Shown here piece by piece: positions 17,547 through 26,518 of a stretch of DNA of 64,000 nucleotides. Under the pieces are notes generated by a model. The model was not told where the DNA came from. It saw nothing but the letters and a program-made list of their open reading frames with translations, and did no database searches. Positions within the stretch are counted from its first letter, which is position 1; each line of letters starts with the position of its first letter. The stretch spans positions 2,064,983-2,128,982 of the forward strand of contig JABLYA010000001.1 in NCBI GenBank assembly GCA_013177855.1. Direction: 5' to 3'. This stretch comes from Ignavibacteria bacterium (lineage in GTDB: Bacteria > Bacteroidota > Ignavibacteria > Ch128b). Position numbers and translations under genes: made by a program.

Positions 17547-20126
17547 TTACTCCAGTCCAGCTGAATGAATTGCATTGAATAAAAATTTAAAGGTTCCAAA
17601 TGTTTGGTGTCTGTTTTGAACTTTGAAGCCAAGTAAAATTACATTTCCTTTTTTCTGTTTCACATTGACAATCGCAGCACGATTGTAGAGGTAATCTTCC
17701 CCAAGTAAGAAACCGGATTTGAAAATATCTTTTGTTGGATATCGGGCAACTATGCTTCTATCAAATTGTCCGAATGGTGTTGAAGTTGCAAAAGCTATGC
17801 TTTGACTAACATAACCGATTACTTCATCTTCAAAACCATAACCGATGGGATTTTTGTTGTCAACTAAAATTCTAAGAAGCGAACCAGGACAGAAAAACTC
17901 ATCACTCTTTATATTTTTCAAAACATTTGTAACTCTTAATCCTAAATCTTCAATAGCAAAGTTACACGCTTCACCAATCGTTATAACACAACCTCCATCT
18001 TTCTCAACGAATGTTTTTAGGTTTTCTACTCCAACTCTGCCAATTCCGCTATCATATTCTGGCGGTTTAGGCCGATTAAATCGAGCCATCTCACCAGTGA
18101 ATCTCCCTTCTTTAATTAAATCACCGCTCATATCTGGAATTATTATTACATCGAACCGATCTTTGAGTCTTTTTTGTTTGAAGTCTTTGTTTTCCATAGT
18201 TACAAAATCAAATTCAAAATTTTCTAAGAGCAATCTTGTCCAGCCTTCATCCATATTTGCAGTATAAGGTTTGTAAAGACCAACACGAACTTTTTTTAGT
18301 TGCTTCATTTTATTCTGATCAATGTTTTCAATTGCATCAATGGTGAGATGTAAATCCTCGGCAGTTTTTTTCGCAAGCGAAATTGACTTTGCATCAATTG
18401 GAAAAACGACGGAACCTTCACGATAAGTTTTATCATTTGCTTGAATTGATTCGATTAACCAGTAAACAGGAATTTTTTCTTTTTGAAGTTTATTAATTAA
18501 AGTTGAATTAACATTTGGTCCAGCTTGAGCGATAAAATATTTCCCATTTATACCAGTAACTTTGCCTACAGGATAATTTGGAGAAGAAAGTAATTTAGTT
18601 TCTAAATTAAATGGTTCATTGATTGTGTAAAATTTAACTCCCATCAGGTATGGTAAAGTCCAACCAGCAACATCATAAGGCTGAATTGGAGATTCTTTTT
18701 TAGATTTTCTTAAATCGGGATAAAATTGTTCTTCAAATAAATCCTTAACATAACGACCATTTGGTTGAGCTAAATAAATTACATAACTATTAGCAGGATA
18801 AATTACATTATCGATCTTAAATTCTTTGTCAATGAAATGAACTTCAACACCACCAAACTGAAGAACATCAATCATTTTCGAAACTGTTACAGGGTCATTT
18901 TGATCTCTTGGAATAATGAAGGCAAATGGATTTCCCTTCAAACCTTTTTCAACCGCGTCTTTGCCCATTAAGTAAAAATCATAAAGAATATCTTCTTTGA
19001 ATTGCGAAGCAATTTCAATCAGACTGTAAGTTAGAGCAAGTTCATAATTAACAATATCTCTTAATCTCCACCAGCCTCCTCGCCAGGGATTTGGATAATT
19101 TGTTCTGATATCATAAGTCGTAATTTCTGGGGTAGCTTTAATCTCTGAAGGATCAATGTAAACCGGGCTTGCAATGTTGCAGCTTGCCATTTCTGAGAGA
19201 AGTGAGATTTGATTATGCCATAAACCGCAATCACTTGCAGGTCCTTGCCACCAGGCTTCAAAGATTGCTTGATCAATAATTCCATTATAGCCTTGTTTTT
19301 CAAGTTCAAGTGCGGTAATTCCACCAATTACTTTCTGCCATCTCCACAAAAATGGATGAACATTCGGATTGATAGGATCTTTGTAAGGAACTAAAAATAA
19401 TCTTGCACCATTACTGCCCATTTGATGTTCATCGAGCCAGATTTGAGGAATCCATTTTCTGTATGCGATTTCAATTACATTTCTTGTTTCAGGAAGATTA
19501 AACATAAACCAGTCGCGGTTGTTATCGTGTCCCGCGTAAACATGATATAACCAGGGCATTGGACTTCCTTCATATTCGGTTCCTAAATATTTATTGTACC
19601 AGTCAACAACCATATCCAAACCGTCAGGGTTAATTGAAGGCATTAGTAGAAAGATTACATCGTTTAGTGCTTTGTTGGTTTTTTCTGATGCAGTTTTGGT
19701 TATGAGTTTATAAGCAAGTTCCATTGACATCTGAGCCGATGCAATTTCAGTTGAGTGAATATTGCAAGTTACGAGGACAACAATTTTACCTTCTTTTGCT
19801 AAAAGTCTGGCATCTTCATCAGTTAATTTTCTTGGATCGGCAAGTTTGCGTGAAATTTCTCTAAACTTTTCAAGATTTTTAATATTTTCTTCCGTGCTTA
19901 TGATTGCCATAAACATATCCCGCTTTTGAACTGTCTTACCGATCTCTTCATAGACAATCATATTTGAATTTTCAGCGAGATGTTTGAAATATTTTTGTAT
20001 TGTTTCATAGTTAGCGACTTTATAATCTGCCCCGACTTGAAATCCCAGAAATTCCTCTGGTGATTTTAGTTGTGAATATGAGGTTTGAAAGAAAAAAAGA
20101 GTGATAAGAAGTAAAAATTTTTTCAT
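17547..20126 (-). CDS. M14-family zinc carboxypeptidase-like protein, secreted
   Basis: The 859-residue protein has a signal peptide (MKKFLLLITLFFFQTSYS). Its M14 catalytic domain spans roughly residues 30-370. NIHSTEIAS supplies the H-x-x-E zinc ligands, LLMPSINPDGLD and HDNNRDWFMFNLPETRN match substrate-binding regions, and DEHQMGSNGARLF holds a conserved histidine. The long C-terminal part (~370-859) resembles the accessory region of large M14 proteins in this phylum, partly like a glutamine-amidotransferase fold (DVIIIPDMSG). The protein is probably periplasmic or extracellular and degrades peptides. GAGGTGA precedes the ATG. It lies 53 bp after aroK on the same strand and may be read through from the aro operon. 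Confidence 0.88.
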   Translation of the reverse strand: MKKFLLLITLFFFQTSYSQLKSPEEFLGFQVGADYKVANYETIQKYFKHLAENSNMIVYEEIGKTVQKRDMFMAIISTEENIKNLEKFREISRKLADPRKLTDEDARLLAKEGKIVVLVTCNIHSTEIASAQMSMELAYKLITKTASEKTNKALNDVIFLLMPSINPDGLDMVVDWYNKYLGTEYEGSPMPWLYHVYAGHDNNRDWFMFNLPETRNVIEIAYRKWIPQIWLDEHQMGSNGARLFLVPYKDPINPNVHPFLWRWQKVIGGITALELEKQGYNGIIDQAIFEAWWQGPASDCGLWHNQISLLSEMASCNIASPVYIDPSEIKATPEITTYDIRTNYPNPWRGGWWRLRDIVNYELALTYSLIEIASQFKEDILYDFYLMGKDAVEKGLKGNPFAFIIPRDQNDPVTVSKMIDVLQFGGVEVHFIDKEFKIDNVIYPANSYVIYLAQPNGRYVKDLFEEQFYPDLRKSKKESPIQPYDVAGWTLPYLMGVKFYTINEPFNLETKLLSSPNYPVGKVTGINGKYFIAQAGPNVNSTLINKLQKEKIPVYWLIESIQANDKTYREGSVVFPIDAKSISLAKKTAEDLHLTIDAIENIDQNKMKQLKKVRVGLYKPYTANMDEGWTRLLLENFEFDFVTMENKDFKQKRLKDRFDVIIIPDMSGDLIKEGRFTGEMARFNRPKPPEYDSGIGRVGVENLKTFVEKDGGCVITIGEACNFAIEDLGLRVTNVLKNIKSDEFFCPGSLLRILVDNKNPIGYGFEDEVIGYVSQSIAFATSTPFGQFDRSIVARYPTKDIFKSGFLLGEDYLYNRAAIVNVKQKKGNVILLGFKVQNRHQTFGTFKFLFNAIHSAGLE

Positions 20127-20179
20127 AAGTCACCTCGATTTAAGTTTTAAAATTTACCAGACTTTTAATTGTAAATTCA

Positions 20180-20686
20180 TTATAAGCCGAGATATTCAAT
20201 TATTTGATCAGCACATTTTTCAAGTGATGTAGTTGAAGAGTTAACTTTAAAGTCTGAATATTCTTCATAAAGAGGAATTCGGCGATTGTAAGTGACAGTT
20301 AGATCATCCTCTACATCTAAGGTAGGATTTAGCTTTGGTCTATCAGGATCATTGAGAATTCTTTGCTTAATATCTTTTAATGATGCCTGAACATAAATTA
20401 TGTAACCGTTTTTTTTGAGATTATCAATGTTGGTGGGATTTTCTACTACACCTCCGCCGGTATCAATAATTGAATTCTCTACATCTGCAAGTTGTTCAAT
20501 AATTTGAGTTTCCAATTCGCGGAAATATTGCCAGCCTTTTTCGGCAACAATTTCTCTGATGCGTTTACCTTCTTTTTCTTCAATCATCTTATCGATACTA
20601 AAAAGCTGCATATTTAATTTTTCTGATAAAATTTTTGCAAGGGCTGTTTTGCCAGCACCGCGAAATCCGATTAGAACAATATTCAT
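20180..20686 (-). CDS. aroK: Shikimate kinase
   Basis: It phosphorylates shikimate at the 3-OH with ATP, the fifth step of the shikimate pathway. From the ATG at 20686 the protein (168 residues) starts MNIVLIGFRGAGKTALAKIL, a Walker A at the extreme N-terminus as usual. It also has FSIDKMIEEKEG (the shikimate-binding Asp region), YFRELETQII, DTGGGVVENPTNI and the lid arginine in DPDRPKLNP. The open frame extends upstream to 20752, but that part overlaps aroA and is not conserved. The aroA stop and this start share an ATGA, indicating coupling. Confidence 0.93.
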   Translation of the reverse strand: MNIVLIGFRGAGKTALAKILSEKLNMQLFSIDKMIEEKEGKRIREIVAEKGWQYFRELETQIIEQLADVENSIIDTGGGVVENPTNIDNLKKNGYIIYVQASLKDIKQRILNDPDRPKLNPTLDVEDDLTVTYNRRIPLYEEYSDFKVNSSTTSLEKCADQIIEYLGL

Positions 20687-21921
20687 AGTTTGTAACTTAC
20701 TCTCATTTTGTTGAACTCTTTCCAGAAATTTGGGAATGATTTTTTTACACACTCAGGATTTTTGATTTGTATTTCAGGAATTTTCAGCTGAGCAATTGCA
20801 AAAGACATTGCAATTCGATGATCATTATAAGTTTTGATTACAGCAGGTTTATAGTTTTTGATTGGATTAATTTCTAAAAAATCGTCACCAGTTCTGACAA
20901 TCGCTCCAAGCTTTGATAACTCATTTGCAAGTGCTTGAATTCGATCAGATTCTTTGTATCTCAAATTTTCAATATTTCTTATTAAAGTTTTGCCTTCTGC
21001 AAATAGTGAGACAACTGCAAGAGCTGGAACTGAATCAGGTGCATCGTTCATATCAACTGAGATTCCTTTTAATTTTTTCCCAGAAAGCCTAACAAAGTTT
21101 TTTCCCCATTCAACTTTACAACCCATTTTCTGTAATACGTGAATAAATTTAATATCAGCTTGTGTGGATTTTTTATTAAGTCCATTTACTTTTATACTTT
21201 TTCTTAAAACTGCTGCAGAACCTAAAAAATATGTAGCTGATGATGCATCGCTTTCAATAATAATTTTTGCTGATTTCAGTTTCAAGTTTTCTTTGAGATA
21301 AAACCTTTGGAAATTTTCGTGATAGATTTTTGTGCCGAAGTCTTTCAATGTTTGAATTGTCATTTTTACATAAGGCAGTGAAGGAAGAACTCCTTCAAGA
21401 TTAATTATAAAATCTTTTCCCAAAACAGGCATAATTAACAAAAGAGCAGAAAGAAATTGGCTGCTTTTTTTTGCATTTATTTTGATTTGTGTTGACTTAA
21501 AACTGCCTCCATAAATTTTAACTGGAGGATAACCATTGTTCGATTCAACTTTTACATCAAGTTGCTTTAGAGCATCAACAAGATCACCGATTGGTCTTTC
21601 CAACATTCTTTTTGAACCAGTGAGAATTACTTCGCCATCATTGAAGATTGAAAGGGCAGTTAAAAATCGGAAGGTTGTTCCTGCATTTCCACAAAAGAGT
21701 GTAACTTTCTTTTTATTGAATTTTGCACCGGTTCCGTGAACAATTAATTCATTTTCTTTTTCTTCAAATTTTACACCGAGCTTTTTTAAGGCTCTAATCA
21801 TGTAAATAGTATCTTCGCAAACAGCGTGGTTTTTGATGATCGAGATCCCATCTGTCAGAGCGGCTAAAATTAATGCTCGATTAGTGTGACTTTTAGACGG
21901 CGGGGGAGTGAAAACAAACAT
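20683..21921 (-). CDS. aroA: 3-phosphoshikimate 1-carboxyvinyltransferase (EPSP synthase)
   Basis: It joins shikimate-3-phosphate and phosphoenolpyruvate. Family motifs are clear: PPSKSHTNRALILAAL at residues 7-22, LFCGNAGTTFRFLTAL, GSKRMLERPIGDLVDAL, SSQFLSALLLIMPVL, ESDASSATYFLGSAA, and the C-terminal LRYKESDRIQALANEL and TYNDHRIAMSFAIA. At 412 residues it is slightly shorter than usual because the N-terminus starts almost at the PSKS motif. No in-frame start farther upstream is available without entering aroDE, which stops 4 bp before. It is in the middle of the aro operon. Confidence 0.94.
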   Translation of the reverse strand: MFVFTPPPSKSHTNRALILAALTDGISIIKNHAVCEDTIYMIRALKKLGVKFEEKENELIVHGTGAKFNKKKVTLFCGNAGTTFRFLTALSIFNDGEVILTGSKRMLERPIGDLVDALKQLDVKVESNNGYPPVKIYGGSFKSTQIKINAKKSSQFLSALLLIMPVLGKDFIINLEGVLPSLPYVKMTIQTLKDFGTKIYHENFQRFYLKENLKLKSAKIIIESDASSATYFLGSAAVLRKSIKVNGLNKKSTQADIKFIHVLQKMGCKVEWGKNFVRLSGKKLKGISVDMNDAPDSVPALAVVSLFAEGKTLIRNIENLRYKESDRIQALANELSKLGAIVRTGDDFLEINPIKNYKPAVIKTYNDHRIAMSFAIAQLKIPEIQIKNPECVKKSFPNFWKEFNKMRVSYKL

Positions 21922-21924
21922 ATC

Positions 21925-23391
21925 CTAAAACTGCTTTTCGTAATTCTCCAAAACAAACTTTTTTACTTTTCTCAATGAAATACTTTTACCTGTAAAAATT
22001 TTGAATTGATGAATAGCCTGATTAATAAAAAATTCGAATCCATTTATTGTTTTTATTTTATTTGTTTTGCACATAGCTAATAATCTGGATTCTTTGAAAT
22101 TCAGATCAAGATCAACGACTAATTTTGGTTTTTTAATACTGGTGATCTTTTTGAAAAGATTTAAGAGAAATAGATTATTGCCAGGAGTTGTGTTTATTAA
22201 AACATCAAAATCTATATCAAACTTTTTTCGTGGATTAATTGCTGTAACTTCCATTTCGTTTGCCAGATTCTCTGCTCGATTAAATGTTCGGTTAACAACA
22301 AAAATTTCGTTTTTAAATTTCTTTAATGTATAAATTACAGTTCTTGCTGATCCGCCGGCACCAATTACCAAAATCTTTGAGTTCTGTAAAAGCTTTTCTT
22401 TTTTAACAATCTCTTTAAATCCGAGATAATCTGTATTAAATAAAATTGGTTTAGACTCTTTGAAGATAGCCGTGTTTGCTGAACCGATTTCTTTTATAAT
22501 CTTTGACGAAATGTTTGGAATATTTAAGATTTCTTCTTTATATGGAATTGTAATGCTCAGTCCTCGAATGTAAGTTTTGAAATAATGTATGAATTCATCT
22601 AAATCGGTTATTGGGAAATTAAGATAAATTGCATTTGAGCCTGTAAGATTGAAACCAAAATTATGAAACAACCAGCTTTTACTTTGTTTTAATGGATTCC
22701 CAATAATTCCATAAATCCTTGTGGAAGGATAAAGCTGTCTTATCTTAAAAATTTTATTCAAGTTTTCAAGAGGAATCTGTCCTTCAGCGGTTTGTTTATT
22801 TGAATTGAAGGATACATAAAAAAAGCTCGAACCATTTTTGTAAGCTAAAAATCTGCCTGCTTTCCCATATTCACCCATACAGTGTGAGATCAATCGAATA
22901 TTTTTTCTGTCTGCAATTTCAAGCAATTTTAGAATGAAATAGTTGTCGATGACAGAATTTGCAAATGTAACAATCTTGTAGTAATCAGCCGAGATTTTTC
23001 TCATATAATCAAAAATTTGAATCAAATACTTGAGCTTTGGAGTTTTCTCGTAATTGTGATAGGAGAGAATAAATTTAGTGTTTATAATTTCCTTTTTGAG
23101 TTTGTTAATGAATGATTTTCCTAAATTTATATCGACATCAATGAATTCAACATTTTGTTTTAGGGCAATACGATATTTTTTCGATGCGTCTTTAATTTTT
23201 GAGTAAGAGAATTGATTAATGCGATAAGTAAAAATTTTTGGAAGTGATTTATCGGATAAAATTTTATTCAATTCTTTTTCATTTAATTTCTCACCACGAA
23301 CCTCGATCAAGTCAGCTTTGTGCTCGAGACCATATTTCAATGCTTTTCTAAATTCACGATAAGTTTTTGGCTGGTAAGATAAGACTATCAT
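21925..23391 (-). CDS. aroDE: Fused 3-dehydroquinate dehydratase / shikimate dehydrogenase
   Basis: One 488-residue protein carries two consecutive steps. Residues ~1-215 are a type I dehydroquinase: ADLIEVRGEKL with the conserved E-x-R, the catalytic His in LSYHNYEKTP, the Schiff-base Lys in YYKIVTFANS, and the closing EGQIPLENL. Residues ~225-488 are shikimate dehydrogenase: YGIIGNPLKQSKS with the shikimate-binding serines, SITIPYKEEIL with the catalytic Lys, NTDYLGF with the catalytic Asp, and the NADP site VIGAGGSARTVIYTL. All key residues of both halves are present. Fused AroDE is known from plants and Chlamydiae. It starts a few bases after the aroB stop. Confidence 0.92.
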   Translation of the reverse strand: MIVLSYQPKTYREFRKALKYGLEHKADLIEVRGEKLNEKELNKILSDKSLPKIFTYRINQFSYSKIKDASKKYRIALKQNVEFIDVDINLGKSFINKLKKEIINTKFILSYHNYEKTPKLKYLIQIFDYMRKISADYYKIVTFANSVIDNYFILKLLEIADRKNIRLISHCMGEYGKAGRFLAYKNGSSFFYVSFNSNKQTAEGQIPLENLNKIFKIRQLYPSTRIYGIIGNPLKQSKSWLFHNFGFNLTGSNAIYLNFPITDLDEFIHYFKTYIRGLSITIPYKEEILNIPNISSKIIKEIGSANTAIFKESKPILFNTDYLGFKEIVKKEKLLQNSKILVIGAGGSARTVIYTLKKFKNEIFVVNRTFNRAENLANEMEVTAINPRKKFDIDFDVLINTTPGNNLFLLNLFKKITSIKKPKLVVDLDLNFKESRLLAMCKTNKIKTINGFEFFINQAIHQFKIFTGKSISLRKVKKFVLENYEKQF

Positions 23392-23394
23392 AAA

Positions 23395-24477
23395 TTAATG
23401 ATTATAAGCAAGTTCAACTAATTCTTCTTTGACAATAACATTGTAATCGCACTTTCCAATTTTGCTCAATAAAGAAAAAGTAATTTGATTATTTACTCTT
23501 TTTTTATCGTAGCTCATTTTCTCAAAAACTTTTTCGAAATTATACTTTCTTCTTTCGTATTTATCGAGCTTTAATTTATCGACAATATATTGAATTCTAA
23601 ATAAATCTACTTCACTTAATCCATTTACAAGGAATGAAAGATAACTCTCAACAATAATTCCTTCCACAACTGCAAATCCGTGTTTTAGTTTGTAACCGCT
23701 TAGAGATTCAATTGCGTGTCCAATAGTATGACCGAAGTTTAAAATTTTTCTTAAGTTTTTTTCGTCAGGATCTTTCTTCACGACATTTACTTTTACTTTT
23801 ATTGATTCTTCTATTAATCTTTTTATGACTTTTTCGTCTCTCAACATCAATTTGTCAAGATTATTTTCAAGGAATTCGAATCCCTCTTTTGAGGCAATTA
23901 GCATTGATTTTAAAATCTCGGCTACTCCATTGAAAAACTCTTCATCGGGCAGAGTTTTAAGAAATTCTATATCGACAAGAACCAAAGAAGGATGATGAAA
24001 TGTACCAATTAAATTTTTTGAGTGCTTAGTATTGATTCCTGTTTTACCACCAATTGCACTATCAACCTGTGCAATTACTGAAGTTGGAACCTGAACATAT
24101 CTTATTCCTCTTAAAATTATCGAAGCTAAAAATCCAGTTATATCTCCAACTACTCCACCGCCAATTGCAACAAGAACTGTTTCTCTCGATGGTTTAAGAC
24201 TTATGATTTCATTTTCAAGTTCATCACGAACTTTCTGTGATTTGCTTTCTTCTCCTGCGGGAATTTTAAGGATGTGGAAATTATTTGAATTAACGATTAA
24301 TTCAGCATTAATCTTTCGCTCGTAAAATTGAAAAACATTTTCATCGGTGATGATAATAATTTTATCTGGATGCAAATTCTTTTCAATAAAGTTTTTCAGG
24401 TTATTAAAAATTCCCTTACCTGTTCGAATTTCGTAAGAAAAGTTTTTTCTGATTTTGATTGGGAGAGTGATATTCAT
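23395..24477 (-). CDS. aroB: 3-dehydroquinate synthase
   Basis: It converts DAHP to 3-dehydroquinate with NAD and a divalent metal. Visible motifs: VAIGGGVVGDITGFLASI (NAD site), RYVQVPTSVIAQVDSAIGGKTGINT, HSKNLIGTFHHPSLVLVD, FFNGVAEILKSMLIAS with the metal-ligand Glu, and KILNFGHTIGHAIES with metal-binding histidines. The 360-residue length is normal. It is packed 3 bp from both neighbours in the aro operon. Confidence 0.95.
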   Translation of the reverse strand: MNITLPIKIRKNFSYEIRTGKGIFNNLKNFIEKNLHPDKIIIITDENVFQFYERKINAELIVNSNNFHILKIPAGEESKSQKVRDELENEIISLKPSRETVLVAIGGGVVGDITGFLASIILRGIRYVQVPTSVIAQVDSAIGGKTGINTKHSKNLIGTFHHPSLVLVDIEFLKTLPDEEFFNGVAEILKSMLIASKEGFEFLENNLDKLMLRDEKVIKRLIEESIKVKVNVVKKDPDEKNLRKILNFGHTIGHAIESLSGYKLKHGFAVVEGIIVESYLSFLVNGLSEVDLFRIQYIVDKLKLDKYERRKYNFEKVFEKMSYDKKRVNNQITFSLLSKIGKCDYNVIVKEELVELAYNH

Positions 24478-24480
24478 AAA

Positions 24481-25491
24481 CTACAATTTTCTTCCGACTG
24501 CTTCAGCAACCTTTTTAGCTCGATTTATTAGATCATTAAATTGTTCGAGGCGAATTGCCTGCTCTGAATCTGAGTAAGCAAGTTCCGGAGTGTGATGAAC
24601 TTCAATCATTAATCCATCTGCACCAGCTGCTATTGCCGCAAGACTGACGGGAATTATCAAATCTCTTTTACCAGTTGCATGACTTGGATCGACAATTACA
24701 GGCAGATGACTTCTTTGCTTGATTGCAGGAACAATGCTTATATCTAAAGTATTTCTTGTGTAATCAGAAAAAGTTCGAATTCCTCTTTCGCAGAGAATTA
24801 CATTTTTATTTCCGCCCATTAAAATGTATTCAGCACTGAATAAAAATTCTTTTAATGTTGCAGAGAAATTACGCTTGAGCAGAACAGGTTTATCAGATTC
24901 TCCAACAGCTTTTAACAAATTGATATTGTGCATATTCCTTGCACCAATTTGAAGGATATCAACAACTTTCTCAAATGCAGGTAAATCGTGGTGATCTAAA
25001 ATTTCTGAAATTATCAACAATCCAGTCTCTTCTTTTAATTCTCTTAAAAGTTCAAGCCCTTGATATCCCAAGCCTTGAAATGAGTAAGGACTCGTTCTAA
25101 ACTTAAAAGCTCCCGCACGAATTATTCTGACGCCCGAATTTTTCAAATGTAATGCAATCTTAAAAAGTTGTTCTTTTGATTCTATTGAGCAAGGTCCAGC
25201 AATCATTACCAATTCGTTACCGCCGATTAAAACATCGCCAACTTTGATTTTTGTCTCTAAATTGTTGATGTTTTTATAAACAAGTTTGTAATCTTCGTTT
25301 ACAGTAACAACATATTCTACTTTTGGAAGAGCTTTGAACAATTCTGAATTAATATCATAACTTGGCTGAGTAAGTATAACTGTGTTGTTTTCATTTTTAA
25401 GAATTGAGAACTCTAGTCCTAGTTTTTGAATGATCATCAAAACATTTTCAATCTCATTATGCTGAGCATCTTTAGTCATAACAATAATCAT
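24481..25491 (-). CDS. aroF: DAHP synthase, type I-beta with N-terminal ferredoxin-like domain
   Basis: It condenses phosphoenolpyruvate and erythrose-4-phosphate to DAHP, the entry to aromatic biosynthesis. The first ~75 residues (MIIVMTKDAQHNEIENVLM) form the ferredoxin-like regulatory domain, as in the Thermotoga-type enzyme that is feedback-inhibited by aromatic amino acids. The barrel then shows VMIAGPCSIESKEQL, IIRAGAFKFRTSPYSFQG, LQIGARNMHNINLL, PVLLKRNFSATLKEF, LCERGIRTFSDYTRNTLD and VIVDPSHATGKRDLI. It is the first gene of aroF-aroB-aroDE-aroA-aroK. The promoter must lie in the 126-bp gap shared with mqnD, which diverges from it. Confidence 0.95.
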   Translation of the reverse strand: MIIVMTKDAQHNEIENVLMIIQKLGLEFSILKNENNTVILTQPSYDINSELFKALPKVEYVVTVNEDYKLVYKNINNLETKIKVGDVLIGGNELVMIAGPCSIESKEQLFKIALHLKNSGVRIIRAGAFKFRTSPYSFQGLGYQGLELLRELKEETGLLIISEILDHHDLPAFEKVVDILQIGARNMHNINLLKAVGESDKPVLLKRNFSATLKEFLFSAEYILMGGNKNVILCERGIRTFSDYTRNTLDISIVPAIKQRSHLPVIVDPSHATGKRDLIIPVSLAAIAAGADGLMIEVHHTPELAYSDSEQAIRLEQFNDLINRAKKVAEAVGRKL

Positions 25492-25617
25492 ATCGTTTAC
25501 CTATTTAATTTCAATTACTTTTATATTTGTAAAGTTAATTGATTAAAAAATTAATCAATTCATTTTAGATTTTTCGAAAATTATTAAGATTAAATTCAAA
25601 ATTAAAGACAGGTTAAT

Positions 25618-26451
25618 ATGGAGAAAAAAATTTTACGAGTTGGTCACAGTCCTGATCCTGATGACGCATTTATGTTTTATGGATTAGCTTTCGACTATGT
25701 TCAAATTGATGATTATGAGATCGAACATATTCTTGAAGATATTCAATCACTAAATGTTCGAGCTATGAAAGGTGAGCTGGAAGTAACCGCTATTTCAGCT
25801 CATGTTTATCCGTATGTTCAGGATAAATATTACATTATGAGAACTGGTGCAAGTATGGGGATTGGTTATGGACCAATATTAATTAGTAAAGAAAATTATT
25901 CACTTCAGGATTTGAAAAATAAAAAAATAGCTCATCCTGGTGATTATACAACAGCTACCTTGCTTGCGAAAATTTATCTTGAAGATTTTTTGCCGGTTGC
26001 AATGCCATTTGATGAAATTATGAATGCTGTGGGAAATGGTGAGGTTGATGCTGGTGTAGTTATTCATGAAGGACAAATTACTTATGAACAGCTTGGTTTT
26101 AAGAAAATTTTAGATTTCGGTGAATTATGGCAGAAAGAAACTAATTTACCTCTTCCACTTGGACTTGATGTAGTTCGAAAAGATCTTGGACTTGAAATGG
26201 CTAAAAAGATTTCCCAAAAACTTAGAGAGTCAATTGAGTACGGATATAAAAATTTAAATGATGCCGTCAATTACGCACTTAGATTTGGCAGAGGTTTGAG
26301 TTTTGAACTTGGTGAGAAGTTTATAAGAATGTATGTGAATGAACTTACAATTGATATGGGACAAGATGGAGAAAAAGCTCTGCAATTACTTTTCTATAAA
26401 GCTTATCAGAAAAAATTAATTCCCGAAAAAGTTGAAGTGTTTCTTGTTTAG
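25618..26451 (+). CDS. mqnD: 1,4-dihydroxy-6-naphthoate synthase (futalosine pathway)
   Basis: MqnD turns cyclic dehypoxanthine futalosine into 1,4-dihydroxy-6-naphthoate for menaquinone synthesis. The 277-residue protein has a periplasmic-binding-protein-like fold and lacks a signal peptide, so it is cytosolic. Markers are GHSPDPDDAFMFYGL, ILEDIQSLNVRAM, ISAHVYPYVQDKYY, GIGYGPILIS, AHPGDYTTATLL, VDAGVVIHEGQITY with the catalytic His, and ETNLPLPLGLDVV. These fit MqnD rather than MqnA. No other mqn gene is in the window. It uses chorismate-derived material, so its place next to aroF makes metabolic sense. Confidence 0.87.
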   Translation: MEKKILRVGHSPDPDDAFMFYGLAFDYVQIDDYEIEHILEDIQSLNVRAMKGELEVTAISAHVYPYVQDKYYIMRTGASMGIGYGPILISKENYSLQDLKNKKIAHPGDYTTATLLAKIYLEDFLPVAMPFDEIMNAVGNGEVDAGVVIHEGQITYEQLGFKKILDFGELWQKETNLPLPLGLDVVRKDLGLEMAKKISQKLRESIEYGYKNLNDAVNYALRFGRGLSFELGEKFIRMYVNELTIDMGQDGEKALQLLFYKAYQKKLIPEKVEVFLV

Positions 26452-26518
26452 AACTTTCAATCTTTTTGCTGAATTTTTATATCAACCAAAAATATCAACA
26501 AACCAAATGGAGAGTAAA

